The translations under genes and the position numbers were made by a program. The notes beneath the pieces are model-generated. The model saw only the letters and a program-made list of their open reading frames with translations. It was not told the DNA's origin and ran no database searches. 64,000 nt of DNA from Ancylostoma caninum (lineage: Eukaryota > Nematoda > Chromadorea > Rhabditida > Ancylostomatidae): NCBI GenBank assembly GCA_037903475.1, contig JBAJFG010000562.1, positions 3,454,501-3,518,500 of the forward strand, written 5' to 3'. Shown piece after piece: positions 21,560 to 32,519 of the stretch. The stretch's first letter is position 1. Each line of letters starts with the position of its first letter.

Positions 21560-23740
21560 AGGAGCGTGGCTGACGGGTCCCGTGGGAAGCACGCAGCGCA
21601 CAGCCATTAAGTGACAGCCAGCAAGGCTCGCGCGGAAGGATGAAATTCTTAAACTGTAATTCTTAAAGCCTTTCAAAATTTTCTCATAGAAGGGTACTTG
21701 CTGTGCTGATCGCAGAGTAGGTGTCCATTTCGTCAAATGATGTCATTTTTATCCATTTGAAGACCTAATATTTGTGTTCAGCACATGAAATAACCTCGCT
21801 GCACAATTTCTCAGGGGATTCTACTACATTGTATTTGGTCCCAATTCAGAAGCGTATTACTCCCCTTTGATTTATTGAAATTTTTCGACCCTTTTTCTTT
21901 CCAATAGACCCTTTAGATGACGGTTTTATTTTGTATGCCCCGTAGCGGTAATTCATCGGTGTCAGTTAGCAAAAGTAGTCAAAAGGCGCAACGTTCACAT
22001 GCTTTTATGTGAGTCGGTGTAGCTATCAGCAGAAGCATCGTAACACTTGTATGTCCAAGGGGCATCATGGGCCACGTCTCTTTTCTAGCTGAGCCCAAAC
22101 ACCCCGCAGCCGCATGTACCCAACGCAGTTGGAGCTGGTGACGGCTCAGACCATGATGAATACATGCACTATATTTGCTTTTCTTCTAGAAGCGATGTAG
22201 ACGAATACTACGGTAGCGTGATAGCCCTAAGGTGCCTTTACCAGCTCGTTGGTATCACGCCATGAATTCTCTTCAATCCGCGCCAGGAGGATCTCGTGAT
22301 TCACTTCACCTTATTGGCCGGATCTCTTGGTCTGTCTCAAGTCCAAGCCGCCTTCTCTTCACTTGCGGAACCAAATCTCCACCGTATACTAAGAGGTAGA
22401 GGAGAGGTCTATCCTACAACATATGTTTTTTGTAGCATCGCTTTCGTTGCTGTGTTTCCTGAGCTTGCAAAGCTGGAACAGTCGAACACGTTTGTAGTCA
22501 ATTACGATTTTCTCGGTCAAAATCACAACGGAATGCTAGGACAAATTACGTATAGGTAGAGATCTTTACATATGTCTTGGATAGAAAGTTCCAGAACAAC
22601 CCCGAAAAAATTGGCAATACACGAAAGTGAGTGGCGGGAAACTTTCGCGACAACCTACTACATAGATGTGGGGAAATTAACAATGAAATATGAGACTCAC
22701 ACGAGAAGATTACGAGGATCAAGGAAATGAACGTTATATCATACGTATTTGGATAACGTAGTTCCTTATGGTATAACGTACGTACACCCTTCGTGATTTT
22801 CGACTGCTTCTAAAACCACGAGCTCAGCGTCACGTTCTCAGTTCTTACACCTAATACCCATTCAAATATATTCGAAAAAATGTTTGATTATTCGAATACT
22901 CAAACAATTCGTTTGGTCGTTTTTTTTTTTGAGAAAAAGGAAATTTTGAACTATTCACTCATCCGACAACCTAGAAATATGTATTTTCGCACAATTCATT
23001 CATTCGGGATTTTCAAAACACACATTCTTCGGATATTTCCTTTCGAGTAAGGAAACCTTGGTGCTCGGGAAAACGATATGCGGAAATTCAACATCCTAGT
23101 TCTTCTCACTATACCATTTTAGGGTTTCATGTTCCAAAACTCTTCAGCACACTTCCTCCAGGCAAAGGCTAAGATGTACATACTTCTATCAATGAGAACA
23201 TGAGGGCTGGCGCCTTTTTTTTTTGCTGGAACGCAGGACCCTGGAAAAATACCAATGTTCAGTGGAACATCACTGCTCCATCGAAGAATCCTGGTGAAAT
23301 TCTTTAGAAGCTCTATTTCCGAGCGATGCTCAGCTGCTCTAAAGTTATGTTTGCAGAATGAGTTCTCAAGCACCTTAGAGACAACAAGTTCGACGACGAG
23401 CCCACTCCAGCCGTACTCCTCTCAACTGTCACTGCGCTACGAGACGAGCTGAGCGCATTTTTCTGACAACAAATTGCACCCCAAAGCGTGCCCAGCCAGT
23501 TACTCTAATGTTTGTCTTCCTGGACGTGCTCCAGCTCTGCGGGGTAAGATGTATTTCGAGCCAAGGCAATTTTCGAGGTTTTTGAGAAAGGGATACCCTT
23601 GGGAAAATATGTTGGAGGCATTTTGAACTGGATGTGGCTCAAGAGTTGAGGGCTCTTCCAATAATGGTAAATAAGCATGAAGGGAGCAAAAAAGCTGTTG
23701 TTTATCAGAGGAATAAGTAGGGACGGCAAAAAGAATGGGA
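21560..23740. other. No gene recognised
   Basis: An 87-codon open frame at 22296-22559 (plus) contains SNTFVVNYDFLGQNHNG but shows no recognised family or splice context. The rest is AT-rich DNA. Confidence 0.4.
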
Positions 23741-23757
23741 GACATTCCTGGGGCCGT

Positions 23758-23867
23758 GTGCATCGTTGAGATCACCCCGGGTAAACGTGTCAACAAACGC
23801 AAACCTACCCGGGCGGGCATCAACTTGTTCACCCTGGGTAATCTCAGTGGTGCATCCTGGGCCTGGC
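23758..23867. mobile_element. GTTTACCC/GGTAATCTCA palindromic MITE
   Basis: TGCATCGTTGAGATCACCCC on the left is inverted on the right as ACCCTGGGTAATCTCAGTGG followed by TGCA. An internal GGGTAAACGTGTCAACA/CAACTTGTTCACCC pair also folds back. The total is about 110 bases. Confidence 0.7.
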
Positions 23868-24050
23868 CCGGATGCATCTTTAGCGGGAGGTGGTAACATA
23901 CCCATGGATATGGATGCTCATGGGTAGCAGCTGGATAACATCATGTACGGGTAAACAAGTTGACGGGTGCCAGGGAAAGGGTAAATTTGGGTACATTGAC
24001 ATGTTTACCATAGGTAATCTCAACCATGCAGCAGCCTTGAGCCTAGCTCT
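23868..24050. repeat. Adjacent ACCCATGG/GGTAATCTCA family copy
   Basis: Contains CATACCCATGGATATGG, GGGTAAACAAGTTGACGGGTG, AAATTTGGGTACATTGACA and TTTACCATAGGTAATCTCAA, the same word order as at 4180-4440 and 36690-36870. Confidence 0.6.
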
Positions 24051-24264
24051 CATTTGGAGGAAGCCACCATGAAAATTGGTACATTTTAAGAGACTTTCGC
24101 TACCATGTACGAAATTTAAATACTTTTGCATTTACAGACCCCAAATTCGATACAATAGACGAGATCAGAACACCATAGCACGATGTTTCACGTACAGCAA
24201 GAACTTTGTTATTTGAAATTTCTCACGATTTCTTGAAAGAGTTCATTTTCTCCATGATTACCCA

Positions 24265-24385
24265 CGCGCCGCAAGCATCATTGAGATTACCCAAGGAAAC
24301 ATTTTAACACAAGATGAAGTTATCCATCATCAGCATGGGCGTTGACGTATTTGCTCTGAGTAATCTCAATGATGCATTTAGGCCC
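24265..24385. repeat. GTTTACCC/GGTAATCTCA family copy
   Basis: CATCATTGAGATTACCCAAG at the left and GAGTAATCTCAATGATGCAT at the right form inverted ends around a core with TTAACACAAG and GTTGACGTATTTG. Confidence 0.65.
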
Positions 24386-25069
24386 ATGAAGATTCTAAGT
24401 TAATGGAAAATATCTGTTTATAAAGAGTGATTAAACGAAAAATAAATAGAAAAAAGAGGCGAAAAGTCTCGAAATCAAATTAATCACTATATCACGCGTC
24501 CTTTACCCCAAACCCACCAATAATCTCGAAACCAGCCCTAACTTCTCTCAATTCCTGCTCTGCGCGCGCAATTTCGGCTTGAGAAGGACAGAACAACAAA
24601 GGAGGAGAGCATTGGAGCAGTACAACACCGCTAATCCATTCCGCTCTGACCGCACATCTCCTCAGGAACCGGATGTCATCATTCAGCGCCGTAAATTACA
24701 GAGAATTCCGGTCAGAGCCAGTGGCTAGCAAGATACACTATCGACTGGAAGGCTGGTAAGTATGTAGAAGACCTACCGAGACTGAGCTTCTCATACAAAA
24801 TGAAGAAGTTTGGAACCAAGGGGTAACCCCAGAGTTACCCCCATGAATATGCGTTGAATGATGCCGTATATTCTTGATTGACAGTCTTAGTGTTCCCAGA
24901 TTCAGCGAAGATTTTTCGCGAAGAATATACAAATGAATAGATGGATCCAACCTATGACAGGATTCTCGAACATTCCTGGGAAGATTTTGTGATACCCGCT
25001 TCCCACAATGGAAAATTTTCTTGAGTAAAATACTATACATCCTCACTGTTACTTGTCATTGCTGACTGA

Positions 25070-25195
25070 GGTGAGTTACTTGGACAGAGTTCACCCATTT
25101 TTGCCTGGATAACTCGCGCACTTCCGATGAGTACGTAGTCTACAGACCTCTCGGAGTTTTCGTGGATCCCGCCACTGGGTAATCTTCGCAGATTG
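25070..25195. repeat. ACTCGTCC/GGATCC family fragment
   Basis: GTGGATCCCGCCACTGGGTAATC matches the AGTGGCGGGATCC end of the element at 18805-19325 in inverse orientation, next to TGGATAACTCGCGCACTT. Confidence 0.45.
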
Positions 25196-25514
25196 TCGAC
25201 TTCAGGCGTTCTGTAGACTGCCTGAACTTATGCGCGTTAAGAAAATCCAGTATTTGCTTGCGAGATTCCAATGTGGGCCTTTTCACCCATCTCCTCATTC
25301 CCAAACTTTTCGAACCTCTTCAGAAGGCGTCTTGTAACTGATTCAAGGAAGCTATGAGTAGGAAAATTGGGAAAATAGGGGAGAAAATGTATAGAATTGC
25401 AACACACTCCATGTCACCATCCGTTGTAGCACGCCCTCTTGAACAATCCAGGGGAATTCGCACTTCTTCTGTTGTCGGAGCACGTTATTCAAGATGGACA
25501 GAGAGACAAGGTAA

Positions 25515-25737
25515 GGGCAATTTATATTGGATACGTGCGTCTATATGATGAAGAACAGGGCCCAGTCGCGTAGCAGTCGCATCGCAGTCGCAGCTCAGAC
25601 GCACGCGTCTACGGCCTCACGGCGGCCTCGCGTTCTTTTAATTGAGGATGTACATGCCGGTCTCCATGGAAAATCCCTTGCAAATGGATGCGTGCGACTG
25701 ATGCGCGACTGATGCACGCAGCTAGTATAAATTACCC
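25515..25737. mobile_element. GGGYAATTTATA-ended MITE, copy 1
   Basis: Starts GGGCAATTTATATTGGATAC and ends CTAGTATAAATTACCC, an inverted pair. The interior (CCAGTCGC, AGTCGCATCGCAGTCGCAGC, GGCCTCACGGCGGCC, CAAATCCCTTGCAAATGGATGC plus a 5' neighbour) matches 63695-63940 almost base for base. Short reiterated AGTCGC and GCGACTGATGC words are present. TA-rich flanks suggest a TA target site. Confidence 0.8.
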
Positions 25738-26604
25738 TATAGACTCCCATAAAAGACAAAACATGAACGACTAATTATCTCTGGAAAATACGTTCGTCAT
25801 GGACAGCACCGATCAACAGTTTTCGACCGCGGGCTAAGTGTAGAAGGAGAAAAACAGTGCAGCCGTCTCACAAACATGAAACGGACACAACAAACTATCG
25901 CTTTTTTGTGTAGCTATTCCAATCACTAGACACAGCAGCACCGTCTGAAGGTATACCTTACGATGCTTCCGCTTACGCAGCCATGGTCACTTTTTGCCAG
26001 GCGTGTGGGTGTGGCATCCTCTCCGTGGCATACAAACTTCCAAGGGGTAGCTTGTGCTCTCAGATGTGCGCAAAACAACTAATAGATTTCTCAGACTTCT
26101 CGCATTTACCATGTAATTTCAATTTCCGAGTATGAGCCCTGAAGTTTGACTCCGGTTTGTCCAAAACGGCCAAATTTGACTTAGGGAATTATGGTCATGT
26201 TTGACCTATACGATTAAATTTGCCTAAAATTGCTTATCAAAACAAAATTTAGCTAGCTACCCAGCAAAATGTGCCCAAACTACGGAAAATACATGGATTT
26301 GGTTAAGTTCTGATCGTTCGGACATGACGTCTAGCCGAGATCTGTTAGCAAAATCAACCTCAGTAGCCAAATTTGGTCATGTTGGACTGCCGAAATTCAG
26401 GATCCACTACTCTGAAAGCCTCAAAATCTCTGGCGGGAACTGAGAGAGTGATAATGAAAAGAGAATGGATAAGAATAGAAAAAATTTCCGTAGGTTTTCC
26501 CATCAAATATGCCGAGGAGATCGAATGACCACTTATTGGATGGGGAATCTTATGGCGTGCTGCATCGTATTAATCAAAATACGAGCCTGGATGCTGATGG
26601 AACT

Positions 26605-26674
26605 GGGCTAGCATTTAGCCTGGAAGGTAGGGATGACTCCGGAGAAAAATAGACGGGCTAGCATTTAGCCTGGA
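26605..26674 (+). repeat. Short direct repeat GGGCTAGCATTTAGCCTGGA
   Basis: The 20-base word occurs twice about 49 bases apart, each containing the palindrome GGCTAGCATTTAGCC. Confidence 0.7.
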
Positions 26675-26739
26675 GGCTTTGAAGAGAAGGAGGGAAACCC
26701 CGTAATTTTAAGGGACGTTACTCTACCTGAGTCGCACCA

Positions 26740-26855
26740 TTGAGATAACCCAGGGCTAATGCCTTAACATCTCCTAAATTTACCCATCGTTAGCATGAAC
26801 ACCAACACATTTACCCTGAGTAGTCCATATCCATCAATAATACATCTACATAGCC
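26740..26855. repeat. GTTTACCC/GGTAATCTCA family copy
   Basis: CACCATTGAGATAACCCAGG at the left; ACATTTACCCTGAGTAGTCC near the right; internal TTTACCCATCGTTAGC. A degraded copy. Confidence 0.55.
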
Positions 26856-27258
26856 CTTTTCATTTCCTTGGCCCCTGCGTAGATTCGTTTTTCACATAAA
26901 TCATCGTCATAAAATAATAAGATTAAAGGAACATAAAGAGGAAATCGTACATGTGAAAGGAAATTAGGATTTTAACCGGATTTTGGAACTTGACAGCAAG
27001 AACGTGTCGTTACTGTTCTTTTGTTTAGACCAAGGACCTAAGCCATCTTCCATAAAGGTAGCAAAACCAAAAACCCAATCAAGGCAAAGGAAGATTTGCA
27101 GCAGATTTAGAGAATAAGAACTCGACATTAGTGAGATCGACAATGAATCGCGTCCGTTTTCCAGAGACCGTTTGCAACAGTGGAAAAAGAATGTCGTTGA
27201 AAGCGACGAGCACCCGAATGAAAACGTCTGAATGAGCCTGAAAGGAGGCGAGACAAAC

Positions 27259-27382
27259 CTGTGCGCGAGGGCCCGCACCCGACTGCCGCCGCGGACGTCT
27301 GCGCCTGACAGGCCCGGTTCCTGGACCATGGACATTGAGAGGTCCGGAATTCAGATAATGTTGGAGAGCATTTTGCAATTTT
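27259..27382 (-). CDS. Candidate 5' exon with strong splice sites
   Basis: Minus strand. A clean acceptor (GTTTGGTTTTCAG) and donor (CGCACAG|GTTTGT) bound a 124-base GC-rich block. Three frames are open: one contains LQNALQHYLNSGPLNVHGP, a second KCSPTLSEFRTSQCPW. A third has an internal ATG giving MSMVQEPGLSGADVRGGSRV, which would suit a first coding exon preceded by a trans- or cis-splice acceptor. The frame is therefore not decided. It may be the 5' end of the minus-strand gene or an unrelated gene. Confidence 0.35.
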
Positions 27383-27499
27383 CTGAAAACCAAACAATGA
27401 AATTTCACATGGTAATTTTGTTGGAGGGAGATTCAGCAAAGTTACGAAATGGTCTCGGAATCGAAATGAGTGGAAAACACGGAAAATTGTCCCTTAATT

Positions 27500-28910
27500 A
27501 GCTGTAATTCTAGATAGATATGGTGAATCCAACAGAAGAGCTGGAATAAGATGTACAAAGGATCCAACAGTGCACGTATAGCTGGCTGTATCACTATGGA
27601 AACCCGTGCAACAATGCGAGATTATGAAAAGAATTTTTCAATCGCTGTAAGGTTGGAAACATTTTTTCACCATTACAATTCAGGATTACTGTACCACAGC
27701 TATTACATGGCAAACCACACATGAAGAAATAATCATAAAAAAACAACTATAAATAAAACACAACGACGCAACATCAAACAAATGCAACCGAATACTGGAT
27801 AACGACGTGGCTTTAAGTATCAGATGAGCGATCTTTCAAATGAATCGAGTTTTAGAGGGATAGTCTGCTTTTCGCTGAGACCATCGTAGTCTGTACCAGC
27901 TCTATAAACGAAGAAGCGGTGTCTGATACACATTTTTCCTGAGTCCATGAATTATCAGTTATGTTCATTCTAAGTTCTACAAATCATCTCTGCGGCTCCA
28001 TATATGATACAATAGTTATGAGGAATATATGCACTAGTACTGGTAATTGAGTAGTTCCCTATCTGCATCAGAGCTGCTTTCACCTGATGAAGATAGGAAA
28101 AAAGCGAAATAATACTTTGACGACTATATTGCTGCCATGTCTCTGCATCAAACGCGATGAGAAAATGCTGACGAACCAACACAGAGACGACTGACTCTTA
28201 GTTTTTTTTTCGATTTTCTTAGTTCTCCACTCTCGAAGCCAAGTGCAAATGATAGTTTTTCAATGAGTACCAGTTTTTGGTACATAATATTTCATTTATT
28301 TATTTATTTATTTATTTACTTGACACACCGCAAAGGTTGACACACCGGAGGATCTTTACTGGGGCTTCTGTCACAGTGAAGTTATTGTTCATTCTAGGAA
28401 CAGTAAGTGAGGCACTGAGAAAAAAAAAGACTGTTTTCATGATCCAGTGCTAAGTTTACAATGAAATGATCCTAAAAGAGTAAATGCTGGAAGTTTTTAG
28501 GTAACCATACATATATGCAGCCTATCAGTAAGCTGTTGGGTGTAAATGGTGCTAAGGAGAACACCACTTTCTACGAGCATTGGAGCATTGCATAGAAAAT
28601 CTTAACCCAGGATTTTCGGATGTTAGGTATTCCCCACCCCTAATATGCATTGGCCATAAAAACTTTGGTTTTTTTTTTCGTATTCTTATCAATGAGTAAT
28701 AAATTCGGATGTTAACTTAGCACCTCTATCCTGTGTGGCAAAAACTAAGATAAAATATGCTAAAGAATTGGTTCTGCTACCCTTCGAAAACTGATCAAAT
28801 AAAAAAAAATCAATGAATAGTATCTAGGTCATACCCTCAAATATTTGTGTTAAAAGTTTATATCGCAATTCACTGTTGAGTAGATTAATTACTCGCACAT
28901 GCTTATTACT
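27500..28910. other. No gene recognised
   Basis: AT-rich DNA with an (ATTT)n tract at 28290-28319. No exon supported. Confidence 0.5.
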
Positions 28911-30594
28911 CGTCATACAATACCGTCGGTAATCTTTGGAAAAAAGACGAAAAAGACGCAAAGGCGCGTCTTTTGCGTCTTTTCACTATAACTCAGTTCA
29001 GAGCAGAGATATCCGCACAAACCTATATATTTTTGGAATCAGCGTCTCGAGATCTATAAGATGGTGCCGTGGTGGTTTCTGGATGCGTTCAAAATTATGC
29101 CCTCAGGGCATTGGCACCCAGAATTTCATGGGAAACTGAAAAAATATGGAGCAACACACGAGTTTTTGAAGCCAATCTTAATAAAATGATAATGTATTGA
29201 TGTAATGGCAGCACTGGAACGAAGTTTCAATGCTTTTGCTTCATTTGGTATACTTCGAAATTTTCGAAAATTTGCAAAATTAGCGCCTTGTAACTACAGA
29301 ATGGTAAGAGCTGGCGAGCTCTTGCTAAGCATGGTCAAAGTTATTTTTCTTCTCGATATGCCGAACCTTTCAAGATTAGCATGGGGTCCAGCATTTGTGA
29401 TTAAAGCGTCTTTTATATTGCACCGCATACTCCCTCACATCTCATGGTACAGTAATGAGGGAGTCTTAGCATCCCAACCAGAAGGGCTATGAAAACAGGA
29501 TTCCACCACGCAATGCAACACATCTTGATGTTGTAGAATGCGCAAGCTCACTGGAATTCATCCATACATTTTCTAGTTTCGAACAGCTGAAATTTCAAGA
29601 TTTCCGCTACTGCAGCTGAAAACACACGAGTAGAAGGCTTGATAGGCGGCTATATGAGCTGGTGACCAGATTTTTCGTCTCAGCCTGGCATGGTCTTTCA
29701 ACTTTTCAAGAAACAGCAGCTTTCGACTCATGTCATTTTTTGGCTCTTTTTTTGTCATCTGGTCAACAATGACCGGACGCCAGATGCTGTATAATCCGAG
29801 CCTTGGGGAGAAGGGCTGACGTGAGGGGACCAATGCCAAAAGGTGGCGTGCGGCCGGGGCGACTGAGATGGGGGGTTCTGGTCGTCCGGGGGTTGCGGGT
29901 CCCGCCACGAAAATTCGAAAGCTGCTTCTAGGTTCTAGATTAGCGCTCTTCAATGAAGAGATAGAGCCGCGGGAATTTTACCATCGAGTTCAGCATCGAA
30001 TTTTCGATCAAGATTTCTGGATCTTGTGCTGGATCTTGGATGCGTGCAAGCTCATGCCCTCAGGGGATCAGCGTCCAGAACTTCACTGGAAACTAAATTA
30101 TTGAGGGCAAAACACAAGCTTTTGCTGCGAATGTTAATAAAATGTTATTGCGATGGTGTGCTTAGCATAGTAGAATGAATTTTCACTACTTTTGCTTCAT
30201 TTGGCAAGCTTTGAAATTTTCGATATTTTGCTTAAATAGCGCATTATAACTGCGGAATTGTTGGGCCCAGAGGGCTCTTGCTCCACAAGGTTCGAGAAAC
30301 TTTTGTCGACTATATGCCGAACTTTTCGCGACCGGGAGGGGATTCCATCGGTGGTGGAAAAAGTGTCCTTCAGACCACACCTTACATTACGTCACATAAC
30401 ATGGGACCATATTGAGAGCCTCATAGTGTCCCAACCAGAGAGGTTTTGGAAGCGGGGTTTTGTCACACATTAGAGAACTTCTTGATGTATCAGAATACAT
30501 AAGGACGTCGGAACTCGTCCGCCCATTCTTCAGTTCCAAACCTCTGAAATCTCGAGATTTGCATTGCTGTATTTGAGAATACTTCAGTAGAAGA

Positions 30595-30839
30595 CATCTG
30601 ATATGGTGGGCACACCTGGTATCATTTTATAGATATCCGTGGCGAAAGCCAGTGTTTTGGCACTGCTTTTGAAGTTGAGGGTGCCACTGCCCCACAGTCA
30701 CTTGGTAGCCGACATCGTATGAACAAAAAAGAGCTGAAAAATTACAAGAACCCAAAGCTGCCGTTTCTTAACTTGTTCAAAGACAATGCCGAGATGAGAC
30801 GAAAACAGTGATTTCCAGCTCATGTAGCCGCTCGTCAAC
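30595..30839. other. Loop of the foldback, homologous to an arm segment
   Basis: The part from about 30721 onward (AACAAAAAAGAGCTGAAAAA and GAGATGAGACGAAAA) corresponds to the arm segment at about 31678-31790 (CAAAAAAAGAGCCAAAAAAT, GCTGAGACGAAAA). The right internal unit therefore extends further than the left one. Conceptually the two read KKELKN...LFKDNAEMRRK and KKEPKN...KLKDHARLRRK, hinting at a decayed common coding sequence. Confidence 0.6.
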
Positions 30840-31480
30840 TCTTCTACTGAAGTATTCTCAAATACAGCAATGCAAATCTCGAGATTTCAGAGGTTTGGAA
30901 CTAAAGAATGGGCGGACGAGTTCCGACGTCCTTATGTATTCTGATACACCAAGAAGTTCTCTAGTGTGTGACAAAACCCCGCTTCCACAACCTCTCTGGT
31001 TGGGACACTATGAGGCTCTCAATATGGTCCCATGTTATGTGACGTAATGTAAGGTGTGGTCTGAAGGACACTTTTTCCACCACCGATGGAATCCCCTCCC
31101 GGTCGCGAAAAGTTCGGCATATAGTCGACAAAAGTTTCTCGAACCTTGTGGAGCAAGAGCCCTCTGGGCCCAACAATTCCGCAGTTATAATGCGCTATTT
31201 AAGCAAAATATCGAAAATTTCAAAGCTTGCCAAATGAAGCAAAAGTAGTGAAAATTCATTCTACTATGCTAAGCACACCATCGCAATAACATTTTATTAA
31301 CATTCGCAGCAAAAGCTTGTGTTTTGCCCTCAATAATTTAGTTTCCAGTGAAGTTCTGGACGCTGATCCCCTGAGGGCATGAGCTTGCACGCATCCAAGA
31401 TCCAGCACAAGATCCAGAAATCTTGATCGAAAATTCGATGCTGAACTCGATGGTAAAATTCCCGCGGCTCTATCTCTTCA

Positions 31481-31885
31481 TTGAAGAGCGCTAATCTAGA
31501 ACCTAGAAGCAGCTTTCGAATTTTCGTGGCGGGACCCGCAACCCCCGGACGACCAGAACCCCCCATCTCAGTCGCCCCGGCCGCACGCCACCTTTTGGCA
31601 TTGGTCCCCTCACGTCAGCCCTTCTCCCCAAGGCTCGGATTATACAGCATCTGGCGTCCGGTCATTGTTGACCAGATGACAAAAAAAGAGCCAAAAAATG
31701 ACATGAGTCGAAAGCTGCTGTTTCTTGAAAAGTTGAAAGACCATGCCAGGCTGAGACGAAAAATCTGGTCACCAGCTCATATAGCCGCCTATCAAGCCTT
31801 CTACTCGTGTGTTTTCAGCTGCAGTAGCGGAAATCTTGAAATTTCAGCGTTCGAAACTAGAAAATGTATGGATGAATTCCAGTGA
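31481..31885 (+). pseudogene. Open frame within foldback arm, possible decayed element gene
   Basis: The longest open frame of the element, about 134 codons on the plus strand of the right arm, including TKKEPKNDMSRKLLFLEKLK and IWSPAHIAAYQAFYSCVFSC. The mirror frame in the left arm (29953-29573, minus) is shifted near its end by a one-base difference at about 29585. Similar residues recur in the loop (LKDHARLRRK versus FKDNAEMRRK), so a coding ancestor is conceivable. The N-terminal third crosses the GC-rich insert. No transposase motif is identified. Confidence 0.3.
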
Positions 31886-32519
31886 GCTTGCGCATTCTAC
31901 AACATCAAGATGTGTTGCATTGCGTGGTGGAATCCTGTTTTCATAGCCCTTCTGGTTGGGATGCTAAGACTCCCTCATTACTGTACCATGAGATGTGAGG
32001 GAGTATGCGGTGCAATATAAAAGACGCTTTAATCACAAATGCTGGACCCCATGCGAATCTTGAAAGGTTCGGCATATCGAGAAGAAAAATAACTTTGACC
32101 ATGCTTAGCAAGAGCTCGCCAGCTCTTACCATTCTGTAGTTACAAGGCGCTAATTTTGCAAATTTTCGAAAATTTCGAAGTATACCAAATGAAGCAAAAG
32201 CATTGAAACTTCGTTCCAGTGCTGCCATTACATCAATACATTATCATTTTATTAAGATTGGCTTCAAAAACTCGTGTGTTGCTCCATATTTTTTCAGTTT
32301 CCCATGAAATTCTGGGTGCCAATGCCCTGAGGGCATAATTTTGAACGCATCCAGAAACCACCACGGCACCATCTTATAGATCTCGAGACGCTGATTCCAA
32401 AAATATATAGGTTTGTGCGGATATCTCTGCTCTGAACTGAGTTATAGTGAAAAGACGCAAAAGACGCGCCTTTGCGTCTTTTTCGTCTTTTTTCCAAAGA
32501 TTACCGACGGTATTGTATG

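Larger units (their letters stand above)
28918..32515. mobile_element. 3.6 kb foldback transposon, CAATACCG-ended, TA-flanked
   Basis: The ends CAATACCGTCGGTAATCTTT at 28918 and its reverse complement ending at 32515 are each flanked by TA. The two arms (28918-30594 and 30840-32515, about 1.68 kb) are reverse complements with only a handful of differences noted by eye. The loop is about 245 bases. Each arm contains two diverged tandem units (one ends near GCATCCCAACCAGAAGGGCT, the other near GTGTCCCAACCAGAGAGG), so the element has four related units. A GC-rich insert lies in each arm (about 29815-29925 and 31508-31618). No complete transposase is recognised. End sequence and TA flank match the MITEs at 3360, 37729 and 62025. 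Confidence 0.9.

Noticed and set aside
22296..22559. 87-codon plus-strand open frame
   Set aside because: Plausible composition but no recognised motif, no splice context and no neighbours. Not called as a gene.
28936..32497. Paired open frames on opposite strands in the 28.9-32.5 kb region
   Set aside because: They are the same sequence read from the two inverted arms. None shows a recognised domain.
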